A stretch of DNA of 64,000 nt from Rhizobium jaguaris (GCF_003627755.1 NZ_CP032695.1:1736001-1800000), one strand, 5' to 3'. Counted from the first letter of the stretch, positions 8,569-18,126 are shown. Notes: generated by a model not told the origin, from the letters alone. A program made the numbers and translations.

Positions 8569-8581
8569 GACGTGAACGCCT

Positions 8582-9565
8582 TCAAGCACCGATCTTCAAG
8601 ACGATCTTGCCGCCGGGATTCGGGCGCATGCCTTCCAGCATTTCATGCGCCAATTTCGCATCGGCAAAGGGCAGAACGGCGCCGACATTGGTGACGAGCT
8701 GCCCGGCCCCGATGATCGCAGCGATCTCCGTCAAGGTCGCCGTCGTCACGTTGACAAGGAAGAAGGCGGCTTCCACGCCACGGCGTTTGGCTTCGTCCTG
8801 ATCCGGCTGCGAGACGACCGAGATCAATTTGCCGCCGGTACGCAGCACCTGGAAGGACCGGGTCTGCGTGTCGCCGCCGACAAGATCGATGACGGCATCG
8901 ACATCGCTCACCAACTCTTCAAACGGCTGGCTGCGGTCGATGACACGGTCCGCACCGAGTTTCCGGACTCGCTCGATATCGCGGGCACTCGCGGTGGCAA
9001 TGACTTCCAAGCCCGCGCGGTGGGCGAATTGCACGGCATAGGCACCGACATTGCCGGCCGCGCCATGGATAAACACGGACTGGCCGCGCCGGAGCTTTGC
9101 CCGATCGAACAGCGCCTGCCATGCCGTCACCGCTATCACAGGAAGTGAAGCAGCCTCGACATCGTCGAGCCAGGCCGGCTTCTTGGCGATCATGCCGACG
9201 GTGGCAACGGCATAGTCAGCATAGGCGCCGATGAAGCGCGGATTGGTGACACCAAAGACGGCATCGCCCACTGCAAATTTGCTCACGCCAGGGCCGACAG
9301 CCTCGACGATGCCGGCAAGGTCCGAGCCAAGCGTCAGGGGCAAAGGCTGCGGCAGCGCGCTTTTGCCGGCGCGGATCCAGCCGTCCCACGGGCCGACGCC
9401 GGCAGCTCCGACGCGGATGAGCACTTCGTCGTTGCCCGGCTGCGGGCGGGCAATGTCCTCGATGATGATGGAATCTACCCCGCCGAATTCATGGACCCTG
9501 GCGGTACGCATCGTTGGCTGTGTGTCCTCGTGACGCGGCATTTCGGTATTGGTTTGCGTGTTCAT
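8582..9565 (-). CDS. Zinc-free MDR-family NADP-dependent quinone oxidoreductase-like protein
   Basis: 327 residues from ATG 9565, chosen because GAAGGA stands eight bases upstream; a longer open frame to 9739 lacks such a site. The medium-chain dehydrogenase/reductase fold is clear: a GroES-like half (GVGPWDGWIRAG, LGSDLAGIVEAVG) and a Rossmann half with the NADPH loop HGAAGNVGAYAVQFA. The cysteines that bind zinc in alcohol dehydrogenases are absent, as in quinone reductases and enoyl reductases. The likely role is reduction of quinones or reactive enones in the cytosol. It is separated by 192 bases from the MFS gene transcribed in the same direction. Confidence 0.9.
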   Translation of the reverse strand: MNTQTNTEMPRHEDTQPTMRTARVHEFGGVDSIIIEDIARPQPGNDEVLIRVGAAGVGPWDGWIRAGKSALPQPLPLTLGSDLAGIVEAVGPGVSKFAVGDAVFGVTNPRFIGAYADYAVATVGMIAKKPAWLDDVEAASLPVIAVTAWQALFDRAKLRRGQSVFIHGAAGNVGAYAVQFAHRAGLEVIATASARDIERVRKLGADRVIDRSQPFEELVSDVDAVIDLVGGDTQTRSFQVLRTGGKLISVVSQPDQDEAKRRGVEAAFFLVNVTTATLTEIAAIIGAGQLVTNVGAVLPFADAKLAHEMLEGMRPNPGGKIVLKIGA

Positions 9566-9757
9566 GGCTGCATTCCTTCGTGTTGAACCAAAGCCGTTGA
9601 GCGGCCTTTCATGACGGAGAAACTGCTGCAATCCGGCGGATTTGATAATTGCCCTTGTGCCGGAAGGATCATCAAGCAAGAGCGGATAATCGCAAAATGA
9701 CCCGCGGAGTACATCGCATTTCGCCGGATTGCCCAACATCCAGAAAATGGCAGAGAC

Positions 9758-11254
9758 TCAGTGCGTCATCGCCTCCTGCGCATCCGTCTTTGGCATCTGC
9801 CGTCGGCCGGCATCATGCGCCACCGGAATGAGCCAGGTGGTCGCACAAGTCAGGACCGCGACCACGACGACACCCCAAAAGGTCCAATGCAAGGCAGCAT
9901 CGAAGACGGCACGGATTGCCGGATTACCGGCGAGATCGGAAAGGCCGCTCGGCTGGTTCAAGACATCATGCAGCTTGGCGGCTAGCTCGCCGCTGCCGAA
10001 ATGAACAATACCGATATTGAGCACCGCGCCCAAGGCGGTCGCCCCGAGAGTATTGCCGAGACTGCGCGAAAAGATGATGGACGCCGTGGCGCTGCCACGC
10101 ATCGACCATTCCACACTCTCCTGTACAAGCACGATGCTGGTGAGGCTGATGAGACCCATGCCGAAACCCATCAGGAAAGAGCCGATACCGGCCAGGACAG
10201 GGCTGCTCTCCGGCGTGAGGAACAGAAGAAAAGCGGAGCCGAAGGGAAACATGACGCTGCCGACACGCAGCGTCCTGCGAATGCCGAACGTACGGAAGAA
10301 GCGGCTCGAAAGCATTACCGCCAATGGCCAGCCGACAATCAGCATCGTCAGCGTGAAACCGGCCACCAGCGGCGAGCGGCCGAGCACGCCCTGCACATAG
10401 ATCGGCAGGATGGTCGTCAACCCGATCAGAGCCATGCCAGCCAGAAGCGTGGCCGCATTGCTGGTCGCCACCAGCCGTCGGCCCCAGAGCTCGATCGAGA
10501 TGATCGGCTCCGGCGCACGGCGTTCTTGCAAGAGGAATAGCAAGCCGGCGACGACGAAGACGATCGCGAGCGAGCCGAGGACGGCGAAGCCGGAGTCGGT
10601 TTCAGTGAGGATCACCAGGAGCGAGATGATCGATATGGAGAACAGGATCGTGCCGAGATAATCGATCCTCGCCTCGCGCGGCGTGATCTGCTCATGCAGG
10701 AAGAGCGAGAAGCCGATGATGGTCAGCACACCGACAGGCAGGTTGATCCAGAAGATCCACGCCCAGGAGAAATTGTCGACGATAATACCGCCGGCAAGCG
10801 GGCCGATGACGGCCGAGACCGCCCAGACGCTGGCGAGCACGCCCTGCACCTTGGCGCGTTCTTCCAGCTTGTAGAGATCGCCGACCACGGTCATCGTCAC
10901 AGGCTGGATCGCACCGGCACCGAGACCCTGCAGCAGCCGGAAGGCAATCAGGGAGGCCATAGACCAGGCAAAGCCCGCCAACGCCGAACCGACAAGGAAG
11001 ATCAGGATGCCACCGATCAGGATCGGCTTGCGACCGAAAATATCCGACAGCTTGCCATAGATCACCGTCGTCGTGGACTGTGCCAGGAGGAAGGCGGAGA
11101 AAACCCAGCTATAATAGGTGAAGCCGCCAAGCTGGCCGACGATGCGGGGCATGGCGGTGGCAACGATCGTCGCCTCGACTGCGACCATGAAGGTCGCGAG
11201 CATGATCGAGACAATGACCAACGGACGTCTCGAACGATCGGCCGTGCTGGACAT
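9758..11254 (-). CDS. DHA2-family (EmrB/QacA) MFS exporter
   Basis: 498 residues from ATG 11254, which follows AAAGGA; the open frame extends further to 11359 without a ribosome site. About 14 membrane helices are predicted. Signatures include VAVEATIVATAMPRIVGQL at helix 1, GKLSDIFGRKP (motif A) and RLLQGLGAGAIQPVTMTVVGD in helix 4. It is a proton-driven exporter for drugs or metabolites. The upstream region contains TTGACA (minus strand, 11425-11420) and a 9-bp inverted repeat at 11433-11470. No adjacent partner membrane-fusion gene is present, unlike the EmrAB pair at 51328-54123. Confidence 0.92.
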   Translation of the reverse strand: MSSTADRSRRPLVIVSIMLATFMVAVEATIVATAMPRIVGQLGGFTYYSWVFSAFLLAQSTTTVIYGKLSDIFGRKPILIGGILIFLVGSALAGFAWSMASLIAFRLLQGLGAGAIQPVTMTVVGDLYKLEERAKVQGVLASVWAVSAVIGPLAGGIIVDNFSWAWIFWINLPVGVLTIIGFSLFLHEQITPREARIDYLGTILFSISIISLLVILTETDSGFAVLGSLAIVFVVAGLLFLLQERRAPEPIISIELWGRRLVATSNAATLLAGMALIGLTTILPIYVQGVLGRSPLVAGFTLTMLIVGWPLAVMLSSRFFRTFGIRRTLRVGSVMFPFGSAFLLFLTPESSPVLAGIGSFLMGFGMGLISLTSIVLVQESVEWSMRGSATASIIFSRSLGNTLGATALGAVLNIGIVHFGSGELAAKLHDVLNQPSGLSDLAGNPAIRAVFDAALHWTFWGVVVVAVLTCATTWLIPVAHDAGRRQMPKTDAQEAMTH

Positions 11255-11432
11255 GACATTCCTTTCTGACTGTACCGCCCGGCGGCAAACGCGCCCGGAC
11301 CGTCGAGACGGCCATGGGCGAACGATAAATTTTGGGATCAACGTTGGAGGATTAAGCAACTACAGGGACGTTGGCCTGCTGAATCATTATAATAAGCATT
11401 GCATACTTACGCCAGCACATGTCAACCGTTTA

Positions 11433-11470
11433 ACAAATGCGCGCCCTGTTCCGCGACTTCTCGCATTTGT
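11433..11470. repeat. Inverted repeat between the deaminase and MFS exporter genes
   Basis: ACAAATGCG (11433-11441) and CGCATTTGT (11462-11470) are exact inverted copies separated by 20 bases. They lie 35 bases beyond the stop codon of the minus-strand deaminase gene and just before a TTGACA box that could serve the MFS gene. It could be a terminator stem (without a strong T run) or an operator for the exporter. Confidence 0.4.
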
Positions 11471-11504
11471 GAAATTTTGGACCGATTGCGATGCAGTTTG
11501 CGGA

Positions 11505-11981
11505 TCACCACACGCCATCATGCAGCGCCGTCGCTTCCTCGCAGAGCATTGGCCCGACGACCTCAACTTTACGCTGACCCGCTTCAAAGACCACGCGACA
11601 GGGCAGATCAAGTGTCGGATTTTCGGGGTGATTGCCGGTGATCGCCTTCAACTGGCTTTCGCTAAGACCATAGACGACACGGCCGACGCCCGCCCAATAG
11701 GCGGCGCCGGCGCACATGGCACAGGGTTCAGCGGAGGTATACATCGTGCATTGCACGAGGAATCCCGGCGAATATTGCTGCGATGCCCGCGTCATCAGCA
11801 CGCGCTCGGCATGGCCGGTCATGTCCTGCGTCGGATTGTAGGCGTTTTCTTGCTCCATCAGTACCGTGCCGTCAGGCCCGACCAGAATGGCACCGAAAGG
11901 ATGATTGCCATTCAGCCGCGCCCGTGACGCCACCTCGAAGGAGCGACGCAGAAAGACTTCGTCATCGAGAGGAGCGATCAT
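11505..11981 (-). CDS. Nucleoside/cytosine deaminase-superfamily protein (guanine deaminase type)
   Basis: 158 residues from ATG 11981 (a GTG at 11987 is also open). The zinc deaminase signature is complete: H57-A-E59 (GHAERVLM), where the glutamate shuttles protons, and C87-x-x-C90 (PCAMCAG). Length and the AYNP/TQD-HAE spacing resemble small bacterial nucleoside or guanine deaminases and TadA relatives. The general reaction is hydrolytic loss of ammonia from a purine or pyrimidine base in the cytosol. The gene stands alone in its direction, upstream of the MFS exporter. A role as the essential tRNA deaminase TadA is less likely in this accessory context. Confidence 0.85.
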   Translation of the reverse strand: MIAPLDDEVFLRRSFEVASRARLNGNHPFGAILVGPDGTVLMEQENAYNPTQDMTGHAERVLMTRASQQYSPGFLVQCTMYTSAEPCAMCAGAAYWAGVGRVVYGLSESQLKAITGNHPENPTLDLPCRVVFEAGQRKVEVVGPMLCEEATALHDGVW

Positions 11982-12079
11982 GAGCACAGCCCTGCAATGA
12001 AATGCGATATCAACAGCTTGCGCGAGACAGATCCGGCTGACAAGTCGCTATTTCGAGGCTGGTGCAGGAAATGCGTTGC

Positions 12080-13501
12080 TCAAGCAGGGGCGATTACACT
12101 CTTCGGCTCCAGATAGGCTTCCAGACCAAAAACACCATATTCGCGGCCGATGCCGGATTGCTTGAAACCGCCAAAGGGCGCCATGGGCTCGTTGTGAAAA
12201 CCATTAATCAGCACGCGACCGGCCGCGACGCGCGAGGCGACCGCGCGGGCGCGCGTCGGATTGGAGGAGATCACATAGGCCTGCAGGCCGTAGACGGTAT
12301 CGTTGGCGATTGCGATCGCTTCGTCTTCGCTCCCGTAGGTGAGGACGCAGAGGACCGGCCCGAAGATCTCCTCGCGAGCGATCGTCATGTCATTGGTGAC
12401 ACCGGTGAAAACGGTCGGTTTGACGAAATAGCCGTTCTCCAGACCGTCCGGCCGGCCTTCGCCGCCGACAAGAACGGTCGCCCCCTCCCGGGTCCCAAGA
12501 TGGATGTAGCGCTGCACGCGCTCATATTGTTTTTGGCTGACCATCGGACCGATCGCGGTTGCGGGATCACGGGGGTCGCCAACCTTGATATTTTCGACCG
12601 CAGCCTTGAGCATCGCGTCGAATTCCGTGGCGCGCGATTCCGGCACGAGCACACGCGTGCCTGCAATACAGGCCTGGCCACTATTGGCGAAGCCGGCAGC
12701 GATGACATGCGGAATGGCTTCGGCAAAATCGGCGTCCTCGAGAACCAGTGTCGGCGACTTGCCGCCGAGCTCGAGCGTCACCCGCTTCATGGTTTCAGCG
12801 CCCGTACGCAGGATGGCTTTGCCGACGGCGGTCGAGCCGGTGAAGGAGATCTTGGCAATATCGGGATGGCTGCTCAATTTGCTGCCGACCACATCGCCGC
12901 GCCCGTTGACGATGTTGAACACGCCGGCCGGCAAGCCTGCATCGTGCAGGCACTCAGTCAGGATCTCAGTCTGCAAAGCACTCATCTCGCTCGGCTTGAT
13001 GACAGCGGTGCAGCCCGCGGCAATCGCGGTCGCGAGCTTGTTGCAGATGAAACCGTAGTCGTTGTTCCAGGGGGTGATGAGACCAACCACGCCGAGCGGC
13101 TCCATGATCACCTCGGCCGATCCGATCCGCCGGGTAAATTCATATTGCCCGAGCGTTTTCGCGGCATTGAGAAAACAATCGGCCGCATATTGTGTCGCCC
13201 AGGCGGCACGAGAAACCGGGCCGCCATATTCCTCGATCGTAGCCTCCGTCAGGGCGTCCGCCTTTGTGAGAACGGCATCGTGCAGGCGATGCAGCAAGGC
13301 GATGCGCTCCTCCTTGCTCGTTTGTGAGAAGGACGGAAAGGCCCGCTTGGCGGCGGCGATGGCGCGACGTGCATCCTCCTCGTCGCCGAGCCTGACCTTG
13401 CCGATGACCTTACCCTTTGCCGGATTGAAGAGATCGAAAAGCTCTTCCCCGTGCGGCGTGACGAAGTCGCCGTCGATATAAATCTTGTCGATGATCCGCA
13501 T
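12080..13501 (-). CDS. NAD-dependent aldehyde dehydrogenase
   Basis: 473 residues from ATG 13501, with AAGGAG upstream at proper spacing; a longer open frame to 13726 crosses the divergent LysR promoter and is rejected. Motifs are TPWNNDYG (143-150), FTGSTAVG (220-227), catalytic base E244 in ELGGKSPT and nucleophile C278 in GQACIAG. It oxidises an aldehyde to an acid. The closest family resemblance is to the broad aldehyde dehydrogenases of plant-compound or amine breakdown, but the substrate cannot be named. Its divergent LysR neighbour at 13616 probably controls it. Confidence 0.92.
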   Translation of the reverse strand: MRIIDKIYIDGDFVTPHGEELFDLFNPAKGKVIGKVRLGDEEDARRAIAAAKRAFPSFSQTSKEERIALLHRLHDAVLTKADALTEATIEEYGGPVSRAAWATQYAADCFLNAAKTLGQYEFTRRIGSAEVIMEPLGVVGLITPWNNDYGFICNKLATAIAAGCTAVIKPSEMSALQTEILTECLHDAGLPAGVFNIVNGRGDVVGSKLSSHPDIAKISFTGSTAVGKAILRTGAETMKRVTLELGGKSPTLVLEDADFAEAIPHVIAAGFANSGQACIAGTRVLVPESRATEFDAMLKAAVENIKVGDPRDPATAIGPMVSQKQYERVQRYIHLGTREGATVLVGGEGRPDGLENGYFVKPTVFTGVTNDMTIAREEIFGPVLCVLTYGSEDEAIAIANDTVYGLQAYVISSNPTRARAVASRVAAGRVLINGFHNEPMAPFGGFKQSGIGREYGVFGLEAYLEPKSVIAPA

Positions 13502-13615
13502 GATGATCTCCTTGCCCGGCTGATGGCGGTGTCTCTGGTCATTTCTGATATAAGCCGATAGGTTTGCATCGATAAGCGGGACAAATCGCCACGAAGTGGT
13601 GCAGAAATCGGGATA

Positions 13616-14515
13616 ATGCACAAATCTGGATTGATCGAACTCGAAGCCGTCATCGCCGTCGCCCGACGCGGCAGTTTCCGAGCCGCCGCGGTGGAGCTTG
13701 GCATGTCGTCGACGGCGCTGAGCCATGCCGTCGCCGGATTGGAAGCCCGGCTTGGTGTGCGCCTGTTCAACCGGACGACGCGCAGCGTGTCGCTTTCAGC
13801 GGCCGGGGAGCAATTCGTCGCCACGGTCGCGCCGGCGCTCAAGGACATCCAGGGCGCCGTGGAGGCGGTTAACAGCCTTCGCGACACCCCGGCCGGCATA
13901 TTGCGCATCAACAGTTCCGTTGGGGCGGCGCGCCAGGTGCTGACGCCGATCGTTCTTGAATACCTTAACCGCTATCCCGACATGCAGGTCGACCTCGTCA
14001 CCGAAGGCCGGATGATCGATATCGTCGTCGGTGGCTTCGATGCCGGCATCCGCACGGTGGATACGGTCCCAAAAGACATGATTGCCGTGCCGTTTGGCCC
14101 ACCGTTACGCTATGCCGTCGTCGGATCTCGCAACTATTTCGAGAGGCACCCGCAGCCCGGCAAGCCGCAGGATCTGATGCAGCATCGCTGCATCCGTGCC
14201 CGCTTGCCGAGCGGCGCGCCCTATCGCTGGGAATTCGAAGGGCACGGCGAAGTGCTGACCCTCGATGTTCCGGGTTCCCTTACACTCGATGAGCCGACGC
14301 TGATCCTCGAAGCGGCCCGCGAAGGCGCCGGCTTGGCGCATCTTTCGGAATGGTCTGCTGCCGCCGATATAGCCGAGGGACGATTGCTGCACGTGCTGAA
14401 GGACTGGACGCCCGTTCTGCCCGGCCTCTGTCTGTATTATCCCAGCCGCCGGCTCCTGCCGGCGGGGCTGCGGGCGTTCGTTGATCTTATCCATGAGATC
14501 GGCCGGCATGTCTGA
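13616..14515 (+). CDS. LysR-family transcriptional regulator
   Basis: 299 residues, standard length. The N-terminal helix-turn-helix (about 4-62: VARRGSFRAAAVELGMSSTALSHAVAGLEARLGVRLFNRTTRSV) is followed by a linker and the periplasmic-binding-like effector domain (about 90-295) with IVVGGFDAGIR. Members of this CrgA-like subgroup often control the divergent neighbour, here the aldehyde dehydrogenase gene, across the 114-bp intergenic region. The inducer is probably an aldehyde or its precursor, which is inference. Its 3' end faces the permease gene at 14542. Confidence 0.93.
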   Translation: MHKSGLIELEAVIAVARRGSFRAAAVELGMSSTALSHAVAGLEARLGVRLFNRTTRSVSLSAAGEQFVATVAPALKDIQGAVEAVNSLRDTPAGILRINSSVGAARQVLTPIVLEYLNRYPDMQVDLVTEGRMIDIVVGGFDAGIRTVDTVPKDMIAVPFGPPLRYAVVGSRNYFERHPQPGKPQDLMQHRCIRARLPSGAPYRWEFEGHGEVLTLDVPGSLTLDEPTLILEAAREGAGLAHLSEWSAAADIAEGRLLHVLKDWTPVLPGLCLYYPSRRLLPAGLRAFVDLIHEIGRHV

Positions 14516-14541
14516 TTGCCGAAAACCCCAGCCTCGCGTCG

Positions 14542-15414
14542 CTAGCGACGCGGGTCGAGCATATCGCGCAGGCCATCGCCGAGTATATTGAAGCCGAGCA
14601 CGGTGACCATGATGGCGAGACCGGGAAACAGCGACATATAGATGTTCAGACCGAGATAGTTGCGGCCGTCGCTCATCATCGCGCCCCATTCCGGCAGAGG
14701 CGGTTGTGCGCCGAGGCCGAGGAAGGAGAGGCTGGCGGCAGAGAGGATCACCGTTCCCGCCGTCAGCGTCGATTGCACGATGATCGGGCCGATGGCGTTG
14801 CGCAAGATATAGTGCGTCATGATCCGCGAGCGTGAAATGCCGAGCGAAGTCGCCGCCTCGACATATTCCATCTGCTTCAGCCCAAGCGTTAGATTTCGGC
14901 TGAGGCGCGCATAGACCGGCACTGAGAAGATCGCGATGGCGATCATCATGTTGACGAGACTGGTGCCGAGAACGCTGACAATCAGGATGGCGAGCACGAC
15001 GCCCGGAAAGGCGAACAGCACATCCATGACCCACATGATGGCGTGGTCGACATAGCGGCCGGTCATGCCGGAGACAATGCCGAGCGGTACGCCGACGACA
15101 GTCGCAAGCCCGACGCTGAGCATCACTTCCAGCAGCGAGATACGAGCGCCGTAGATCACTCGAGCGAAGATATCGCGACCATTGTCGTCCGTGCCGAACG
15201 GATGGTCGAAGCTCGGCGGCAGCATGGTGTTGATCAGGTCCTGCGCATAGGGATCGGCCGAGGTGATCAGCGGCGCGAAGACGGCGAGCAGCACGATGAT
15301 GCCTATCAATATGCCGCCGATGAGAATGCCGCGATGGGCCGCCAAACGGCGCCACGCGGTGCGATAGCGTCCACGCTCTGGTGCCGTTCCAGCCTCTGTA
15401 TCGGTCAACGCCAT
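14542..15414 (-). CDS. Peptide-type ABC transporter permease (DppC-like)
   Basis: 290 residues with about six membrane helices. The N-terminal OppC motif segment is followed by a long periplasmic loop containing HPFGTDDNGRDIFARVIYGARISL, the DppC hallmark. The cytoplasmic EAA loop (YVEAATSLGISRSRIMTHYILRNAIGPIIV) contacts the ATPase. It forms the inner-membrane channel with the DppB-like product of the preceding gene; stop and start share one base (TGATG at 15412-15416). The operon (SBP, permease, permease) has no ATPase of its own. The fused ATPase at 27793 is the nearest candidate partner on the left side. Confidence 0.93.
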   Translation of the reverse strand: MALTDTEAGTAPERGRYRTAWRRLAAHRGILIGGILIGIIVLLAVFAPLITSADPYAQDLINTMLPPSFDHPFGTDDNGRDIFARVIYGARISLLEVMLSVGLATVVGVPLGIVSGMTGRYVDHAIMWVMDVLFAFPGVVLAILIVSVLGTSLVNMMIAIAIFSVPVYARLSRNLTLGLKQMEYVEAATSLGISRSRIMTHYILRNAIGPIIVQSTLTAGTVILSAASLSFLGLGAQPPLPEWGAMMSDGRNYLGLNIYMSLFPGLAIMVTVLGFNILGDGLRDMLDPRR

Positions 15415-16334
15415 CAGTCGAACCTTATTCTCGGGTTCAAGGCGGCAATCAGCATTTCCGCCAGGAAGTTCATCACGACGACGCCGGTCACCGCGACCAG
15501 CGTGACGCCCTGGATGACGGGATAGTCGCGGTAGCGAACGGCATCGACCAGAAGCCGGCCGATGCCTGGCCAGTTGAACACCGATTCCGTCACCACGGCG
15601 CCGCCGATCAGGCTGCCGAAATTCAGGCCGACGATGGTGATGATCGGCAGCAGTGCATTACGGAGCGCATGGCTCCAATAGATGGTCACAGCCGGCACGC
15701 CCTTGGCGCGCGCCGTACGGATATAATCCTGAGACAGCACCTCGATCATGCTGGATCGAGTCATGCGGGCGATGATGGCCATCGGCAGGACGGCAAGCGA
15801 AACGGAGGGCAGGATATAACTTTTCCATGACGTCGCGCCGAGCAGCGGCAGCCAGCCGAGCGAAACCGAGAACGTGTTCATCGCCATCAATGCCAGCCAG
15901 AAATTCGCGATCGACGCACCGGCAATAGCAAGCAGCATGACGATCTGGTCCGGCCAACGGTGGCGAAAGATCGCACCGGCCATGCCGGCCGGTACCCCGA
16001 CGAGGATGGCAAGCAGATAGGATGTGATCGCCAGCGCGATCGTATAGGGCAGACGCTCGCCGATCTCCGAAACGACCGGCAGTTTCGATTTGATCGACAT
16101 GCCGAGATCGCCCCTCACCGCGCCGTAAGCGAAATCGGCATATTGCGCCGGCAAGCTGCGGTCGAGCCCGAGGCGCGTGCGCATATCGTCGACTGCGGTT
16201 TGCGTCGCCTCCGGCCCGGCCATTAGGCGGGCGGGATCTCCGGGCAGAGCGCGAATGGCAAGAAACACCAGCAACGAGACGCCGATGAGGATCAGCGGCA
16301 GCGCAAGCAGCTTTCTGGCGATATAGGCTTTCAT
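15414..16334 (-). CDS. Peptide-type ABC transporter permease (DppB-like)
   Basis: 306 residues. It begins with the typical DppB helix (IARKLLALPLILIGVSLLVFLAIRALPGDPA) and has LGLDRSLPAQYADF ahead of helix 2. The EAA loop (DYIRTARAKGVPAVTIYWSHALRNALLPIITI) and FNWPGIGRLLVDAVRYRDYPVIQG near the end complete the family pattern. It pairs with the DppC-like product of 14542. A strong hairpin lies in the 157-bp gap that separates it from the upstream binding-protein gene. Cargo specificity is set by the SBP and is unknown. Confidence 0.93.
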   Translation of the reverse strand: MKAYIARKLLALPLILIGVSLLVFLAIRALPGDPARLMAGPEATQTAVDDMRTRLGLDRSLPAQYADFAYGAVRGDLGMSIKSKLPVVSEIGERLPYTIALAITSYLLAILVGVPAGMAGAIFRHRWPDQIVMLLAIAGASIANFWLALMAMNTFSVSLGWLPLLGATSWKSYILPSVSLAVLPMAIIARMTRSSMIEVLSQDYIRTARAKGVPAVTIYWSHALRNALLPIITIVGLNFGSLIGGAVVTESVFNWPGIGRLLVDAVRYRDYPVIQGVTLVAVTGVVVMNFLAEMLIAALNPRIRFD

Positions 16335-16372
16335 CAGACGGTCATTTCCGGGAGGGGCAGACGGAGACTAGG

Positions 16373-16412
16373 GCATCCGGTATTCAAATGTGATCACACG
16401 AATACAGGATGC
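16373..16412. repeat. Hairpin between binding-protein and permease genes (set 1)
   Basis: GCATCCGGTATTC (16373-16385) pairs with GAATACAGGATGC (16400-16412) with a single mismatch. The loop contains the perfect 10-bp palindrome TGTGATCACA (16389-16398), which also resembles half-sites of CRP/FNR-type regulators. A smaller stem (CTCTG...CAGAG) follows. No T run is present, so this is more likely an mRNA-stabilising or partial-termination stem than a full terminator. Confidence 0.6.
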
Positions 16413-16491
16413 TCTGACTTCAAAGAGCCAGAGCGACCTTTGTGGTTCATTCGAACGCACGGCGCTCCGGCAGCCTCCGCCTGCCAATTCA

Positions 16492-18018
16492 TTAGTTCTT
16501 GGTCGCGTCCTTGACCTCAATCTGGCCGCCGGGCACGACCCAGACGCCCTTGACGTTGGCGCGGGTCGCATAGAGGTCCTGCGTCGTATAGAGCAGCACG
16601 TGCGGCGCCTCGTCATTGACGATCTTCTGCGCCTGGACATAAAGCGCGTTGCGGGCGCTTTCATCCAGCGTGGATGCCGCTTTATCGAGCACCTCGTCCA
16701 GCTTCGGCTCGTTGAAGAAGCCGAGATTGGCGCCGGCGGGTGCGGCGCTCGCCGAATAATAAAGCGGGCGGAACTGCAGGTCTGCGCCATTCACGCCCGA
16801 TGACCAGGAGGCGACGACCGAGCCGGTGCCATCTGTCTGCTTACCGACCGGATCGGCAAAAGCCGCCTTGGCCCAGACGCCGCTTTCCATGCGGCGAACA
16901 TCGAGCTTCACGCCCGCCTTGGCCCACATGGCCTGGAGCACTTCGCCAAGACGGGCGTCCGGCTCCTGGACGATGGTCGACATCTCGAAGCCGTTGGGAT
17001 AGCCGGCATCAGCGAGCAGCTTCTTTGCTTTGTCGACATCGTAGGTATAGGACGCCAACGTCTTGTCATATCCCGGGGTCACCGGCGCGAGCGGCGAATT
17101 AGCCGGCGTCGCATAGCCCTGCATGATCGCCTTGACGAGGCCGGCACGGTCGGTCGCATAGTTCAATGCCTGACGCACGCGGACATCGTCCAGCGGCTTC
17201 AGCTTGGTGTTGAGTGCCAGCCAGAAGACGGCGGAGCCCTCGCTCTTGTTGAGCTTCATATCCGGATTGGCGTCGATCTGCTTGGCAAAGGCCGGCGGCA
17301 GCGGGCTGACGACATCGGCATCCCCCGTCTGCAATGCCATGTTCATGACTGAGGGTTCGGACGTCCAAGTCCACTTGATCTCGCCTACCCCTTTCGGCGC
17401 ACCGCCCCAATAGTTCGGGTTTTTCGCTTCCAACACATATTCGCCGGATTTATACTCCGCGAGCTTGTAAGGGCCGGTTCCGACTGCCTTGCTGCCGATC
17501 GTGCCCGCTGCATCCGCAACCGGGCTCACCATCAGGCAGGCACCGGTGGTCAGAAGCGCAAGGAAGGCTGGGTAAGGATGCTTCAGCTTGAATTGTACGG
17601 TCATCGGATCGACCGCCGTGACGCTGTCGATGAAGGTGCGCAAACGGCCGCTGGCCGCAAGGCCGCGCTTCGGATCGAGATGGCGTGCAAAGTTCTTGAC
17701 GACGGCATCCGCATTGAACGGCGTACCGTCGTGGAAAGTGACGCCTTCGCGCAGCTTGAAGGTCCAAACGAGACCGGCGTCGTCGCTCTTCCATTCGGTG
17801 GCAAGCGCCGGCTTCAGCGTAAGATCGGAACTGCGGGCAAGAAGGCCCTCATACATCGGGTCGAGGAGAGCGGCGGTATAGGTTGCAGTCTGGTCGCCCG
17901 GATCCATCGAACGTGGCGCCTCGGTCTGCATGACGTTCAACGTCGAGGCCAGTGCCGCGATCGGCGAATACAGCGCGCCAGCGATCACGCCGATCGCGAG
18001 CAAGCTGCTGCTTTTCAT
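16492..18018 (-). CDS. ABC transporter periplasmic binding protein, SBP family 5 (peptide/nickel type)
   Basis: 508 residues from ATG 18018, preceded by AGGA at eight bases; in-frame ATGs at 18042 and 18075 are alternatives. The signal peptide MKSSSLLAIGVIAGALYSPIAALA is followed by the mature start STLNVMQTEAPRSMDPGD. SBP_bac_5 landmarks include PALATEWKSDDAGLVWTFKLREGVTFHDGTPFNADAV and AVGTGPYKLAEYKSGEYV. It delivers cargo, probably a peptide or amino-acid conjugate, to the permeases of 15414 and 14542. The divergent ROK regulator gene at 18133 and the M81 peptidase next to it suggest the cargo is cleaved in the cytoplasm. Confidence 0.92.
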   Translation of the reverse strand: MKSSSLLAIGVIAGALYSPIAALASTLNVMQTEAPRSMDPGDQTATYTAALLDPMYEGLLARSSDLTLKPALATEWKSDDAGLVWTFKLREGVTFHDGTPFNADAVVKNFARHLDPKRGLAASGRLRTFIDSVTAVDPMTVQFKLKHPYPAFLALLTTGACLMVSPVADAAGTIGSKAVGTGPYKLAEYKSGEYVLEAKNPNYWGGAPKGVGEIKWTWTSEPSVMNMALQTGDADVVSPLPPAFAKQIDANPDMKLNKSEGSAVFWLALNTKLKPLDDVRVRQALNYATDRAGLVKAIMQGYATPANSPLAPVTPGYDKTLASYTYDVDKAKKLLADAGYPNGFEMSTIVQEPDARLGEVLQAMWAKAGVKLDVRRMESGVWAKAAFADPVGKQTDGTGSVVASWSSGVNGADLQFRPLYYSASAAPAGANLGFFNEPKLDEVLDKAASTLDESARNALYVQAQKIVNDEAPHVLLYTTQDLYATRANVKGVWVVPGGQIEVKDATKN

Positions 18019-18126
18019 GAGCTTTTTCCTGAAAATCGTCATCTCGTTCACCCATTTTGAATGTCTCTGATCCATCGACCGGGCAATGGACTTAAGTCAT
18101 TTTTTGTAATTTATTGCGGTTGATTT

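Noticed and set aside
11505..11981. Deaminase gene as tadA (tRNA adenosine deaminase)
   Set aside because: HAE and PCxxC motifs fit the superfamily, but the accessory setting favours a nucleoside or guanine deaminase; no symbol assigned.
16389..16398. TGTGATCACA as a CRP/FNR promoter site
   Set aside because: It lies in the loop of an intercistronic hairpin and not near a promoter, so a structural role is more likely; kept only as a remark.
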